Of a stretch of DNA of 64,000 nucleotides, positions 1 to 10,999 are shown piece by piece (within the stretch, counting starts at the first letter, position 1; each line of letters starts with the position of its first letter). Made by a program: the position numbers and the translations under genes. A model generated the notes under the pieces. It ran no database searches. It saw only the letters and a program-made list of their open reading frames with translations, and was not told the DNA's origin. Source of the stretch: Sclerodactyla briareus (Eukaryota > Echinodermata > Holothuroidea > Dendrochirotida > Sclerodactylidae); contig JAODTK010002444.1 of NCBI GenBank assembly GCA_026419785.1, forward strand, positions 62,001 through 126,000, given 5' to 3'.

Positions 1-630
1 TGATGTATAGAGAGAAAAGCGATGACCTAGTACTGTACTTTTGGGACCAATGATGAGACAATTCAAGCGAGATGACTTCCAACACCATTCATGACAACAT
101 GCTGGGTACGATGGTTAAAAAATGAATTCATCAAGTAGAATTTGACCCACAATGCCGAATGTAGAGGCTTATGAGCCAGTCGTTTGTGTGAAAACCTTGT
201 CGAAGGCTTCACTAAAATCAGGAAAGAAACAACATTCGGTCTGAGCTGCAGTCTAGATTATAGCGAGATCATTGACAGTTTAGCCAGTGGGGTTTCACAG
301 GAGTGGCGTTTTTAAATTCATGTTGAACATTGGTCAGAGCTGGTGAATGTCCATATAGTTCATTATGTCGTGAGAACAATAGGTTCATATTTTACATGGG
401 ATTGAGGTTAATGAAACAGGCCTGTAATTGATGGGGTCTGAAGGGCCTACCTTTCTTGAAAAGGGAGTAACAACAGCGTCTTCCAATCTGAGGGCAATGA
501 CCGTATTAATAGATTCTGATAGATGTCCCTAAGAATGTTGCAATTGAAGCGGAGCACCTTTTTTCAGAGTGTATTGAGAGAAACATCATCAGACCACTTG
601 CTTTGTTCACTTGTTAGATTACTAAAAGCT
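1..630 (-). pseudogene. LINE-A reverse transcriptase, N-terminal half (degraded, partial)
   Basis: Minus-strand reading recovers the RT fingers region in pieces: a TPL-F-KG type block, then NYRPVSLTSIPC at 429-394, then an H-F-(K/R)-A-(T/S)-C type block near 310-290, then a D-F-(S)-EAFDKV-H block near 215-180. These correspond to the conserved motifs before and around the first catalytic aspartate of non-LTR reverse transcriptases. Several one-base shifts separate the blocks, so no continuous frame exists. The YADD/FADD box lies outside the window. The enzyme would copy element RNA into DNA at a nicked target, but this copy cannot encode it as read. Confidence 0.8.
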
Positions 631-633
631 TCC

Positions 634-903
634 TCACACCATGTTCCGTGATTTCAATGTCCTGAGATTGGAATGATTCACCAAGTTGAGAAGGATGGCA
701 CTATAGCAGTATTCTCCTACGTAAAACTGAGCAGAAGTCTCATTTAGCATTTCAGCTTTCTCAATAGGAGAGTTGGCAGTATTATACGCCTTGATTTGAG
801 TACCATGTTTGGCTGGTAGTTCGCTTTGACTTGAACGGATTTGCAGAAATGGCTTAGTGTTATTACTGTTAAGGCTGCTACAAATAGGTTTATTGGAATA
901 CAC
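634..903 (-). pseudogene. LINE-A linker between endonuclease and reverse transcriptase (fragment)
   Basis: An 89-codon stretch contains SSLNSNNTKPF followed about 30 residues later by EKAEMLNETSAQFY. The latter resembles the KAE-LN-FF--VF linker found just before the RT domain of CR1/L2 LINEs. The position between the endonuclease (1490-1895) and the RT (1-630) fits. It is a fragment of one degraded polyprotein, not an independent gene. Confidence 0.7.
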
Positions 904-1489
904 TCTTGCTTGCCTAAGAGATCTGTCCAGCTCTCTACGGAATTTTCCGAAACAAATGTTGATCCTCTGGATTTGACGAACGCTTAGCCTTATGGAGAAG
1001 GCGTTGCTTTTTCCTCCCCTGACGACGTAATTGGCATCACTCCATGGATGTGCAATCTAGATGATGAGGTGTTGCTCGGAATAAGTTCATCCATTGCCAA
1101 AACAGTTGCTTTTTCAATAAAAGCCATGATGCATCGTCGACTGTGGTAGAACTCCGAAGTTTGGAAAAGACGTGATTGTAAAAGTGGCATAGCTTCCGTG
1201 AAATGCTTGGGGAAGTTGCCTTTGAGAACAAATAGATCTTCCTTCTAACTGTTCGGGAGCGAGTGTGATGGATTGAGGCATAAAAAAGAACTACAATGTC
1301 ATGATCGCTGATTCCATTTTTTAACGTGATTATTTATATCCTATCGGGTATATATATTCCTATGCAGAGGTCCCGGACTGAATTTCCTCTTGTTGGAGAT
1401 CTAACCATTTAGAGAAGACTGAAATTCGCATTATGTTCAGCAGCAATCTTGCTTGGAGCCGGATCCACGTCCTACAGTTATAGATCCTT

Positions 1490-1895
1490 ATTGCCGCAAC
1501 CATTTATATCTGGAAGGTTAAAATCTCCACATAAAAGGATATTGCAATTTGCTGGTAGATTGCACTTGGACTGATAAAGATCTTACTTCAACGTAAGAAG
1601 CACTAGAGTCTGGTGGCCTGCCAAAAAGCACCAATGTAAATTTGGGGACTGTTCATGTTTGTCCCTTTGACCCAAAGACTTAGCTCTTGTCACTTTTTTG
1701 AGTAGGATACTCTGTAGAGAATGAGTATTTCTTCCCTGCGATGTGTAAGTGCCACCATTGAACTGTCCCCATGTGAAATTATGTGTCGGGTTAAGCCAGG
1801 ATTCTGTCGCGATAAGTATGTCCGGAATCCTTCAGAAATCAAATAAGTGTCAGGCAAAAGTTCCACCCTTAGCTCTGACACTAAAGGTATCACTC
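1490..1895 (-). pseudogene. LINE-A apurinic-like endonuclease domain (degraded)
   Basis: Minus-strand reading gives DILIATESWLNP, then IYIGAF, then CGDFNLPDI (GDFNLPDI at 1528-1505). This is the E-TWL / Y-PP / GDFN series of the AP-endonuclease fold used by CR1/L2/Jockey LINEs to nick target DNA. A later SDHDIVV block (about 1290-1310) fits the C-terminal SDH catalytic motif. Stops and shifts interrupt the frame, notably between the YIGAF and GDFN blocks. The match to the plus-strand copy (CGYSNLPDI, about 43400) confirms the domain and family. Confidence 0.8.
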
Positions 1896-1899
1896 TGGA

Positions 1900-2627
1900 C
1901 TGTTGTATTTTTTAATTCATACTATACATCTAGGCACCTTGTTTTATGGTGTAAATATTAATAATGAATTGCTCCGTATGTTCTATACACGTATATGTTC
2001 CACTCTCACGGTGTTAGCTAATTGTGGGAACAGCCTCTCAGATTCCCTGAGAATAGATTTACGCACGCAATCACATTGCGGACGTAGAGACCCTACCTAT
2101 ATTTGGCATAAGGCCACGATCGGTTGCTTGTTTTCAGTTGTTACTTCCCTGTTGCGTGTACGCAGCATGACAATATGATGTGGTAATTAACTGTACATGC
2201 ATATTTCCCGCTTTTTGTGTTTTTGTTGTTGTGTCGTTATTTATTTAGTCGTTCATTAGTTGCGGACATCTCACTTCGTTTTCCTACTATGAGCTTCCCT
2301 AGCTTTATGATAGTGAAACTAGCATCTGGGAAAAGAGTGGTAGAGCCATTGTTTGTTTCCATGGAGCCCATAGAAATAGGGAGAAAAATGAAGGATACTT
2401 TAACTTACAATAACATGAAGCTTGCCTGGCCCGGATTGAATGCACTGATGAAGCGGATATACAAACAGAAGCCCATTCTTGCCAACTACCTACTGCCACA
2501 ACTGAATCTGCCAATGATTTGGAACTCTTTTTATAACCGGTTTGTATTAAATTGTACTCTGAATGTCGATTATTCATGGAATGTTGACTGATACTAACTG
2601 AACTTTTGTTTTTGTAATTGAGCAATA
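1900..2627. other. No gene recognised upstream of LINE-A
   Basis: This could be the LINE 5' region, but I could not align it to copy 2. The plus strand has a 124-codon open stretch at 2217-2591 with no motif I recognise, overlapping a 106-codon stretch on the other strand. I treat both as chance. Confidence 0.4.
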
Positions 2628-2716
2628 TGTTTTACTTACTTACTACTTACTTCCTTACTTATACTTACTCTTCCTTACTTACTTACTTCCTTACTACTTA
2701 CGTACTTACTAGACTT
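2628..2716. repeat. (TTAC)n microsatellite, imperfect
   Basis: About 90 bases of TTAC/CTTAC units with occasional TTCC variants. It is a simple tetranucleotide tract, interrupted and therefore probably old or error-affected. Confidence 0.95.
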
Positions 2717-3814
2717 GGAACTCCTATGTCGTGTACAATGTTAACTTGACGTCCCGCGGGCAATACTTTTGTCCTAATAGAAACAACTCACTACACTAGA
2801 CTAAAACTAGACATGTGCAGGCTGGTAAACCCCGCAGGATGGCTTCGTTGACCTTTAGTCTATATAAATTAATATATAAATGTATGGGCGTTGCGTACCT
2901 AACACCTGCAAGAAACGGGGGATTGTTGGCAGTTTGCTAAATTGCATTTTCACTATAAATTTCATCACACTTTTTCCCTAAAGTGGGGTGGGTTGCAAAG
3001 TAGAATTTTAAATTTATTACTTTCTTGTATATACTTTTTCAGATTGTCCTCATATTGAAAAAAAAAAATGCTTAGGCAGTATTCTCTGCTGCTCTACACT
3101 ATCCAATGATAAATTTTAAAGGCTGGATACTGTGCACAAATTGTATTATACTAAAAGCTACTGCGCACATTGCCATGTCCCCAACCCAGGGTGAGCATGG
3201 GGAATTGTTGTCAGAGATGTTCTTTTTTCTATTGCACTCAATCCACTATTATAGAGGAGAGGGTCGTTTCATAATTATATCCATATTAGACACAAATAAA
3301 TGATCATATCGGTGCAAAACATATTGATAAGTGTTGCCATTCCACTTATCCAATTTCTCTAAGGATGTAACTTACTGCATTTCCTTCATTGTTTTTTTTT
3401 AATTCTATTTCGTTTCGTTGTTGTTTTCATAGGAAAACAAGGTGGGTTGCTAGGGATTTAGGAATTCAAAATAAGTTTTAGTGACATTGTTAATTAGAAT
3501 ATTAAAATTTTGGATATTTAATGACGGAGAATAGTTCTGTAGTTTTTATATATAGCAAGTGGGTTTTCAGCAAAAAAACTTTGCTGCCCATTATATATAG
3601 GACTGAATCCCAAGCTCATGCTACCCCTGACTGTTTACCACTGAGACTGGGCTGCGTAAGGCTCGAAATCACAGTCCATGTTTTTTCACTGTTGTTCCCC
3701 AACCGCGAATTTTTGTGTAAATGGGCTAATTCTGCATCTCTCTCGCAAAATCATAATTTGACCTCCGTGACTTTGAAGTTACCTCCATGTTTTTCGTGAC
3801 GAATTTTGTCTCCA
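2717..3814. other. Anonymous AT-rich sequence, no gene seen
   Basis: It contains only short open stretches (65 and 92 codons) without recognisable motifs, plus short A and T runs. No repeat shared with the rest of the window was noticed. Confidence 0.5.
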
Positions 3815-4200
3815 CCCCACCAGTTTCGTGTATAGAATATCTGTATTTTCAGTGTAGACCTGCACAATAAGGGCATAGACATGAGTGAATGGCCATTTCG
3901 TACTCCGACCGAGATTTTACTACGGCGGACATGTGTACCAATTTTCAGATCATTCGGATAAGTGCGTTAGAGAGTTCACGCGCTGACGTCTAAATTTTCC
4001 GGTGGCAGAGACGGCGGCGGAGAGGGCAGCTACACCCCCAAAACACTGAATATCCCGGAACACCTAAAAGATGGGTTACGGGTATATAATTATAACCGTT
4101 TATGGATGGCATGAGGAGGAATATATTCTTACTGAAACTGAGAATTATATTGGAAGAAGTTTTGGGATTTCGAATCATCTGGGGCGGTGATCTCACTCAT
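3815..4200 (+). repeat. Dispersed repeat module M1, copy 1
   Basis: A conserved block begins near CCGAGATTTTACTACGGCGG, passes through a GGCGGCGGAGAGGGC segment and an ACACCCC-AAAAC segment, and ends in ATCTGGGGCGGTGATCTC. The same series recurs at 28185-28395 (partial), 30840-31185 and 49775-50110. It is non-coding in all copies. Here it is followed by a GT tract and then module M2, the same order as at 30840-33130, so M1-GT-M2 is a composite repeat. Confidence 0.85.
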
Positions 4201-4238
4201 TTGCTTCCTGGATAAGTCAGGAAACTATGCCGTCATGA

Positions 4239-4289
4239 CTGTGTGTGTATGTGTGTGTGTGTGGGTGTGGGGTGTGGCCGTGTGTGGGT

Positions 4290-4323
<34 letters not shown>

Positions 4324-4334
4324 GGTATGTATGT
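4239..4334. repeat. (GT)n microsatellite within the M1-M2 composite
   Basis: About 95 bases of GT dinucleotides with GGGT and GTAT interruptions. It occupies the boundary between M1 and M2. GT tracts sit at the equivalent place at 18199-18240, 30580-30592 and 31221-31250. Confidence 0.95.
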
Positions 4335-4870
4335 GACGCCTACTTGTTAACATGATAACTCGTTGCCCTATGAAGTAATGATCCTAATCGTTTTTGGATC
4401 GGGACAAAGGTAACAGATCAAGAGAAGTCCAAGTCCTAAAATCTTTTATAACGATAAGTCCAGAATGCCTGGTTCGAACAGGTTGAAACAGTGTTACAGG
4501 TCTTATGGGGGATTACAGGAACCTTATTGTCTTTGGTGTGACCGGGAGTCAGTTAGAAACATATGGAAAAATTGGTGTGAATACACTAATAATTTGGCAA
4601 ATTTTAGCTCGTTAAACAGATAACTTGCTTCCACCTAGATGGATGGAGCTCATAATTGGTATATGGGTTCCCCAATAGAGTACATGATCCCTATTGTAGG
4701 TTCAGGTCAAAGCTGTATGAGGTTCAAGAGATTTCAAAGTCTGAAAATTTGTAAGTCCAGAATGCCTGGAAACGTCAGGTTGAAATCAGCATACAACTCT
4801 CTTATGGGGAGTATAGGAACCTTGGTTGTCAGGCTTGTGGTTACCCCTGGGAAGGTGAAATATTGAAGTT
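4335..4870 (+). repeat. Dispersed repeat module M2, about two diverged units
   Basis: M2 units contain a GATAAGTCCAGAATGCCTGG-like segment, a TATGGGGAGTA(T/C)AGGAACC segment, a TTAACA-GATAACT segment and a TGATCC-TATTG segment, followed by AGGTCA-like words. Here these words occur twice (for example CCAGAATGCCTGG at 4457 and 4754). Longer arrays of the same unit lie at 31260-33130 (plus) and 58345-59225 (inverted). Confidence 0.85.
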
Positions 4871-6785
4871 TGGGAAACTGTCAATAACGTCGCCCACCCG
4901 GGATTCAGGGGCTGGCTACGTCCCTGCCCGCTTGTTCCAGTTATTGCCAGTAAAAATGGCAGGAGGGCGGATCGTCGGAACGTATGTATACATTTTCGCT
5001 GCCACTTAGAAGTTCAACATAGGCCTAACCTGTCAAACAAAACCGAATAAATTCACTGGATTTCTGCTCACTCAGCCTCACTGCCGCTACTGTCGCGCCG
5101 ACAGAAGGAATCCCGGCATTTTAGTTGACTGGCACCCCCCCCCATCTGATACTGTTTATGCCCCCCCCCGTATTTGATAGATATCAGACTCAGGTCAGAT
5201 TCTTCACACAAATCACTTCCAGCTTGCGACGATAATAGTAACCAGGCGATTATCTCGCCGTGACCGAATGGGTTGAAGTTACCGTACACGAATAAACTAC
5301 GTAACGAAGGTGAAATCTCCGCAAAGATTCGGGGAGTAGCATGGTGCGTAGCAGAGAACACGCCGGTTGTGCCAGCGACTTGGTTAAACGCGAATTTTAA
5401 GTTTTAATTCGTCTGATTTATAAGGTATAACCTCCAATGATGAAGTGGTACCGAATTGACCAGTTTGATGAGCTCTTCGAGAAAAAAAAATGGGAACACC
5501 ATTATTGTTGGTACATATTCATTTATACGGGTTCATATGCTATACTGACCCGTCGTACTAGTAGGCAGCACAGTCTGCACAGAGTGGAAAACGCTGTTGA
5601 ACGATTTTCGTCTGTCAATCAATTTTTTTTTTTTTTTGGAGGGGGGGGGGGGGGGGAACTATGGTTTAGGGAAACAAGCGGTGAGGATAATACTTGGCGT
5701 ACTTTTTTCATTCAATTCCGTTACGTGGGGGAGGGGGGGGGGGGGGACAAGGCGGCACTGGAGCGATTACACTATCTCAATTCGGCTTGTTATACCTCCC
5801 GATCGCCGGAGAAAGGCACTTGCGCGCCTAATTCAAACATCTAAATGTGCAATTTAGTTTAAGGAAAATATTGAAGAGTTGCCACGCATCTACGAGGACC
5901 TTTTTATTGTTGTGAGCCCTGTCATGACTACAAAGTGACTCCAACCAAATAATACCGCGAACCCACTGCAGGTTTACAATTTGGTTACCTTGGAACAGAT
6001 CATTGAGGAAATTCTTATGAAATGGTCACTCAAGATTGCATGCGGACGATACTTTCGGTTACACGAAGTTGAATCCACCGGCGTATCCAGGCTTCTTTTT
6101 CAGTAGCGCGCTGGGGGTTGGGGCTGCATAGTTTTATTAGGGTCTTTTCTTGACCTCTTTTACGGAGCTGATGCAGTGCGCAGCCATGGTTTTTTGTAGA
6201 GGCTCATGTCTTTGACTGGTGGGCTTGTCTTACTATTCAATTAAAATTACCCACTCTAAGACAAATGGCCTAAACTTTCATTGAAGTTCTGTAGGCCATG
6301 TAGGGTGAACATTTCATTTTCTCTTCACCCTGCTCGCATCTCCATTTTTCGCCCGATTTATTCCCACTTGCACTACTCGAGTTCCAGAGTCGATCTCAAC
6401 TTGATGATGCACTGACCCAATGCCTGTGACGATGGGATTACCCTACCGTGGTTTCCTTGCACCTGACTGTACTGTCTGACTATATGGGCAGGAACTTTGA
6501 CTCCGATCTCAGGAAAATATTTAACCCTTCTTGAATAAGATACTCCCAGGTTGTGTTAAAATTTACAGAATGGCGAGTATATACGGTGTACCAGCTAGGG
6601 CTAAATGTAAAGTCTGTGTAATTCCAACAACTAGACAATAAACTCGTTGGGGTCAAAACAAATCGTCACACGAGTTATTAAAGTCTCATACAATTATTAT
6701 TATATTAACGCTTTCCGCCGATATGGAGGCGGAGTTGATGAAAGTTCTATAGATGAATTTGTTTGAGAGGGGGTAGTATAACCTA
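4871..6785. other. No gene seen; G and C homopolymers
   Basis: Poly-C runs lie at 5135-5143 and 5161-5169. A 15-base T run at 5623-5637 is followed by 16 G at 5641-5656, with 14 G at 5733-5746. Open stretches across the homopolymers (up to 135 codons, glycine-rich) are artefacts of composition. Confidence 0.6.
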
Positions 6786-6789
6786 GTGG

Positions 6790-6960
6790 CATAGGACAGG
6801 GGCGTCGCGAAGGGTTGATGATTGGGGGGGGGGGGTGGTGATATGATTTTTTGCCGTCGGCTATCTGGCAATGGTGACGATATTGGGGGAGGTTGACGGA
6901 ATGGTGTCCCCCTCCCCTTTTGAAAATTTTTGATATTGAAGCGTCCTCAGCTGCAATCTG
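6790..6960 (+). repeat. G/C foldback repeat
   Basis: A run of about 11-12 G near 6827-6838 is followed about 70 bases later by CCCCCTCCCC and TGAAAATTTTTG. A similar G-tract, spacer, CCCCTCCCC and AAAATTTTTG order occurs at 7862-7975. The G and C tracts could pair, so each unit is a potential hairpin. Confidence 0.65.
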
Positions 6961-7123
6961 GTGCATAATTTTCAATTAAATTTGGTCGTTCAGTAATTAC
7001 TCTACCCCGCTCACCACGTACGCAGGACGTTTCCAATTTGGAACGTTGGAAAATTCTGCCCGAATCCTAATCACTGCCTGATTTGTTATGCGCTCGTGAG
7101 TATGAAGCAGACCACCAATATAC

Positions 7124-7345
7124 ACTGCGCGCGAAGCGCGACCGAAAATTTGACGCTCAATGGGGTCATTGATCGAATGGTCCCCGTCCACTTGGTAACA
7201 ATTTCAGACATCTTTCCACTTTTACATTTGATATCGCTAACCATATTTTCACTTATTCCGTGCCCAAATTTGGTTGTTTCCTGTTGCCCGAATTTTCCGA
7301 TCTCAAAAACAAAAAACTGGGGGGGGGGCTGCCCTCTAAATCCCC
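7124..7345 (+). repeat. GCGC-palindrome / poly-G module, copy 1
   Basis: The order is GCGCGCGAAGCGCG, AAAATTT, about 150 bases, then CCCGAATTTTCC-ATCTCA, AAAAA, a run of 10 G and CTGCCC. The same order occurs at 38517-38690 and, less completely, at 39745-39930, 55390-55610 and 41196-41420. The recurrence of unrelated-looking sub-motifs at a fixed order shows a genuine dispersed repeat family. Confidence 0.75.
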
Positions 7346-7861
7346 TCTCCCCTTGTAGCTATGCCGCTCGCATGATTTCCCGCCTTAAAACGACTGTTTC
7401 AGTTCCCAAAATGTTAAGACTGTCAAACTCATGAAAAATAAAATGTCAAACGCTGAACGCCTTTATTTCCCCTTTGCCGAATTGCCGACAGACTCGTCAC
7501 TCGTCACATTACACCGACGTCGACAGGCCGGCACATTATCTAATTTTTGGTTTGCCGACTTGCCATTCTCTTGCCGCACGCTGAGGTCCAATTGATGAAG
7601 AGCCCAAAGTCGAAATGGCCGAATACGAATTCTGACTTCCATTTTTTCTATTTCTCTTTCCATTCCCTGTCTTCCCCCCCCTCACCTCCCTTCTCCTTTT
7701 CTTCCCATTCTTTTCTGTTTGTTTTAATTTATTGTATTTATTGTATATATATAAAAATTTTCTCTTTTTTTCCCTCCTTTCTCCTTTTTTGCCGAACAGA
7801 CCGAAAATTTTGCCGACGGCGACGAAATATGCGCTCGCTACGGCCCTGCATAGGAAGGTAG

Positions 7862-7975
7862 TTTGGGGGGGGGGGGGATTGATGCGGGCGGGGGGGAGGG
7901 GGCTGAAGTTGATGACGAATCTGGCGGGAGATGCAAGGGGAGGGATTTCCCCTCCCCCTGCAAAATTTTTGCATT
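7862..7975 (+). repeat. G/C foldback repeat
   Basis: G runs near 7865-7877 and 7891-7897 are followed by TTTCCCCTCCCCCTG and CAAAATTTTTG. It matches the 6790-6960 unit in architecture and could form a hairpin. Confidence 0.65.
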
Positions 7976-8039
7976 CTCCGTGGCCATGTGACAGTTTGTT
8001 GCAATATGGTACTCCAAAACACTCACTTCCATTCCCGAA

Positions 8040-8615
8040 TAATTTCGCATTTCCACAGGGCCTTGCATTCTGCTCTGAATCTGGTACCTTTCTCTGCTAA
8101 ATCGACATCGAGGGCATGAAATTTAAGTTAAGTCTAAATCTCACTTTTCAGAGAACCCTCGCGACCCCCTTTCGCCCATTGATAAATGTTTGCATTTCAT
8201 TCATCAGCTGGCCCTTAGATCAGTCTGATGCATTATAACACTCTTAAACACTTAACTTTGTCCAAATGGAGGGGGGGGGGGGGGAATTTTGTATTTTCAC
8301 GTCCTTAGATTCGACTTGCCACTCAAGATCTCTTGATTTTTTCTGCCACATTGTCGGACTCCAATGGCAGCAGTAGGCTCTTTTTGGGAGTTGGTTGTCA
8401 TTTCTTACCTACAGCGGTCGTAATAATACATTTGCATTTTCACATGCCTTTTATTAGATGCATTTGTGCTCTGAATCTTGTGTGTTTTTTCATCTTTCTC
8501 TGCCAAAATGTGCTGAGCACATGGCGTGCTTGCCCATCGTTGTAAGCTGTCGAAATCTCACTTTTCAGGGACCGTCAAGATCCTCCATTCAGTCCCTACT
8601 CGATACCCCAGTCAT
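8040..8615 (+). repeat. Tandem repeat of diverged units sharing AAATCTCACTTTTCAG
   Basis: Units at about 8060-8165 and 8455-8590 share GC(T)CTGAATCT, CTCTGC(C/T)A and AAATCTCACTTTTCAGRGA. A third diverged unit lies between them, with 14-15 G at about 8271-8284. A further copy lies at 55605-55795. No coding sense is apparent. Confidence 0.7.
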
Positions 8616-8659
8616 GTTTTTTTCGCCTCATCTATTCCTGAATTTCCGCATTGTTTAGC

Positions 8660-9120
8660 ATTTTGATCAATTCCTATCTAGATAGTCTCTCTCTCAATTT
8701 CTTTATATCCATTTCGTCTGTTCTTTTTCAATTTTGGACTATGAGTAAACTCTTTGTCCGAATTGAAGTGCTAGAGGGAGGCGGGAGCTTCCTCCTCGTT
8801 GTCAACGCCTTCAGCTGAGAACCAGGACGCTATTTGTATAGTTTAGTCCTGATTGCAGAATTATAAAATTGCACGAGTCTATTGTAAAAAAAAAAATGCT
8901 GAGGGCCAATTCTGCAGATTTTACACACAAGCTATTTCGCATGGTTGGACGGAATCTAATACTACCCTTGTCCCTAATTATAACAATGACGGCAATTGCT
9001 ATACAATACCGACAGCCGTCCGGGCGGTGTGAAATATGTGTGTTAATCGTCGGAAAAAGTATTATAATTGCACAGTGTGCACATTACAAAAATAAAAAAC
9101 GGTATGACACTCGAGGAGTC
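8660..9120. other. No gene seen
   Basis: Anonymous sequence. The overlapping open stretch at 8869-9333 reads through a poly-G repeat and has no recognisable domain. Confidence 0.5.
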
Positions 9121-9125
9121 GAAGA

Positions 9126-9245
9126 TTGGAGGGGGGGGGGGGGGGGATGGGTGATATACCTCCGCCACCAAAACTTTATCCTGAGGGGGGGAGGGGGGAG
9201 CACCCCGATTCCTACACCCTTGGTCGAACCGCGACTGATGAATTT
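9126..9245 (+). repeat. Poly-G repeat with CGCGACTGA-like end
   Basis: A run of about 17 G (9130-9146) is followed by a second G-rich block (9185-9199), a CACCCC segment and GGTCGAACCGCGACTGA. That last segment is the reverse complement of the TCAGGCGCGGTTCTAC start of the large poly-G foldback at 48366, which suggests the same terminal sequence. Confidence 0.55.
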
Positions 9246-10200
9246 GGTTTCAGGGCAGCGTAAACGGACGGTAGGCTACGTAATTTGGTGGAATATGAAG
9301 GAAACTATATTCTTTAGAATTTTCGGCCATTGATTGGCCAAACTTTTGAGCAGTTACCATACGTCAAGCAAGAACGAGAATAAAGACACAACTAATCTGT
9401 AGGCTCTGCAGTTGCCGGAAGGTAGATGACGCACCTACTGAGTAGGCTCATTGCAAATTGTTATATTGGGGTATAACTGGGGTATATCGCAATTCGAAAG
9501 ATGTCGGTAAATATTATCAGTTAATTTAAGTTTGGCAACGTGAGTGAAAGGTCAGATGGAGTAGGCAGGGATTTGTCGAGACCGGTCTCGTTTGAATTAT
9601 GCTGCGATACTGGTCGAGACGCCCTGACCACAGTGTATATACTTCAAGATGTGAGGCTGGTCTCGTGCTATCCGGTCTCGGAGTATAGGCTATAACTGAA
9701 GTTAAATCATTCGAAGATAATGCCATCAATCTAAAATCATATGTTTTTTTGATTGAGTCAGTTAATGAATTCAGTTTTTGAAACATTTTGAAGAATACAT
9801 ATATTGTTCAGGAAAAGGGGTGACAAAACTCATGCTACATACTGACACTGCAATCGAAAACAAACACACCGCGCGAGGACGCAACGCAAAAAAGGCGACC
9901 ATTACGAAATTCTAAGCGGTCAAGGTACAGTGAATTGGGAGTGAACTTCTGCTGGGCTCAGCAGCTATCGAAGGAAGTCAATTTAGCGTATAAGTCTGAG
10001 ACAATTGTGGGGAGTCCTATGCACTTTCAGGCTATGCTAGAATGTTGTGAACGCGATCAGGGCCTTATAAATATTTGATCTGCGATGGCCTATGCCTATT
10101 TTCAAATACGAAAATCAATGAAGGATTGATTTAAGAGTTTAAACGTGAATAAGATATTGGGGCAGAAACATTTCGTAAAGTCGAAACCTAATCGCACACC
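9245..10200. other. No gene; GGTCTCG cluster
   Basis: The stretch lacks a recognisable gene. At 9577-9590 there is a perfect 14-base palindrome CGAGACCGGTCTCG, and GGTCTCG or CGAGAC recurs four times up to about 9690. Confidence 0.55.
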
Positions 10201-10204
10201 CACG

Positions 10205-10500
10205 CAAATGCGCACGGAGCGCGCGAACATTTTGGCACTAAACTCGGGCATTCGATGGAAAATTGGGGTTAGGACCTTATTAGCCACCATCTTGATATTG
10301 GCTACTTCCTAAATGCTGCAATTCCAGCGTTTCCTAATTGGCGATATAACAAAACCCAGAGGCAATTGCATGCGACCTTATGTCCCCTCATACGCCAAAA
10401 CGTGGGGGGACATTTGATATTGTGTCCCCCACCCATCGAAATATGGGGGAGGGGGACGTGTATATGGGGGGGGGGGCGTGTCCCCCCAGGAATGACGCTC
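10205..10500 (+). repeat. GC-palindrome plus G/C foldback repeat
   Basis: GCGCACGGAGCGCGCG with CATTTTGG (10210-10235) is followed by alternating GGGG and CCCC blocks from 10375 and ends with TGTCCCCCCAGGAATGACGC near 10483-10500. That end resembles TGTCCCCCCAGGATCGACG at 41430-41447, the right end of the 3.35 kb insertion, implying a shared terminal family. Confidence 0.6.
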
Positions 10501-10839
10501 ATGTTATAAATATTTTTGTTCTAAAAGTTGTTATAGAGAAACAAAGTATTTCGAAATGGACCTATACTATACAGAAACATTCATGTATACGACGGACCAG
10601 TCTTTTGCTGGACGTACAGACCATGTTCATGGTGGTTGCGGATTGAATTGTTCACTTCCTAATATTTTGGCCTATCGACAGTAGTGAAAATGGTAAAAAT
10701 TGGGCTTCATGATCATTCGTAAATATAGTCGAGCCAATCCAAACAAATCTGTATAACATATAAATGTTGCATAGTTTATTATCAAAGTAGGTAGGCTATG
10801 GTTGTTGTTAGAGTGTATGAATGTGAACAATGTTTTTGG

Positions 10840-10985
10840 AGGGGGAACAAATTTGAAGGTCACTGAGAAGGTCATCTGGGAATACACTATGAATTGTAGG
10901 TCAAAAGTTGTAAATTGGTGTGTAGCTTTCCCTATGGGGAGTACAAGAAAATATAATGCTTTTGGTCTGCGGAATATGGGTCATT
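10840..10985 (+). repeat. Module M2 fragment
   Basis: It carries AAATTGGTGTGTAGC, CCTATGGGGAGTACAAGAA and GCTTTTGGTCTGCG, which align to the M2 unit of the 31-33 kb array. Flanking sequence is unrelated, so this is a short relic. Confidence 0.65.
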
Positions 10986-10999
10986 TTCAAAGAAAAAAA

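Larger units (their letters stand above)
1..1900 (-). mobile_element. LINE family A, copy 1 (CR1/L2/Jockey-type non-LTR retrotransposon), runs off the left edge
   Basis: Read on the minus strand, this stretch gives an apurinic-type endonuclease block, a linker and the first half of a reverse transcriptase, in the order expected of a CR1/L2/Jockey-clade LINE. The element is incomplete here because the catalytic RT core and 3' end lie beyond base 1. The reading frame is broken many times, and protein similarity survives only piecewise. A second copy of the same family lies on the plus strand at 42880-45600. The two share diagnostic words in several places, for example SSLNSNNTKPF here against SSLDSNNTQAF there, and CGDFNLPDI here against CGYSNLPDI there. 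The 5' limit near 1900 is set by where alignment with copy 2 fades. Clade assignment is from motif memory, not a phylogeny. Confidence 0.8.

Noticed and set aside
5437-5857. Glycine-rich proteins of 86-135 codons
   Set aside because: Glycine runs come from poly-G tracts; frame depends on homopolymer length.
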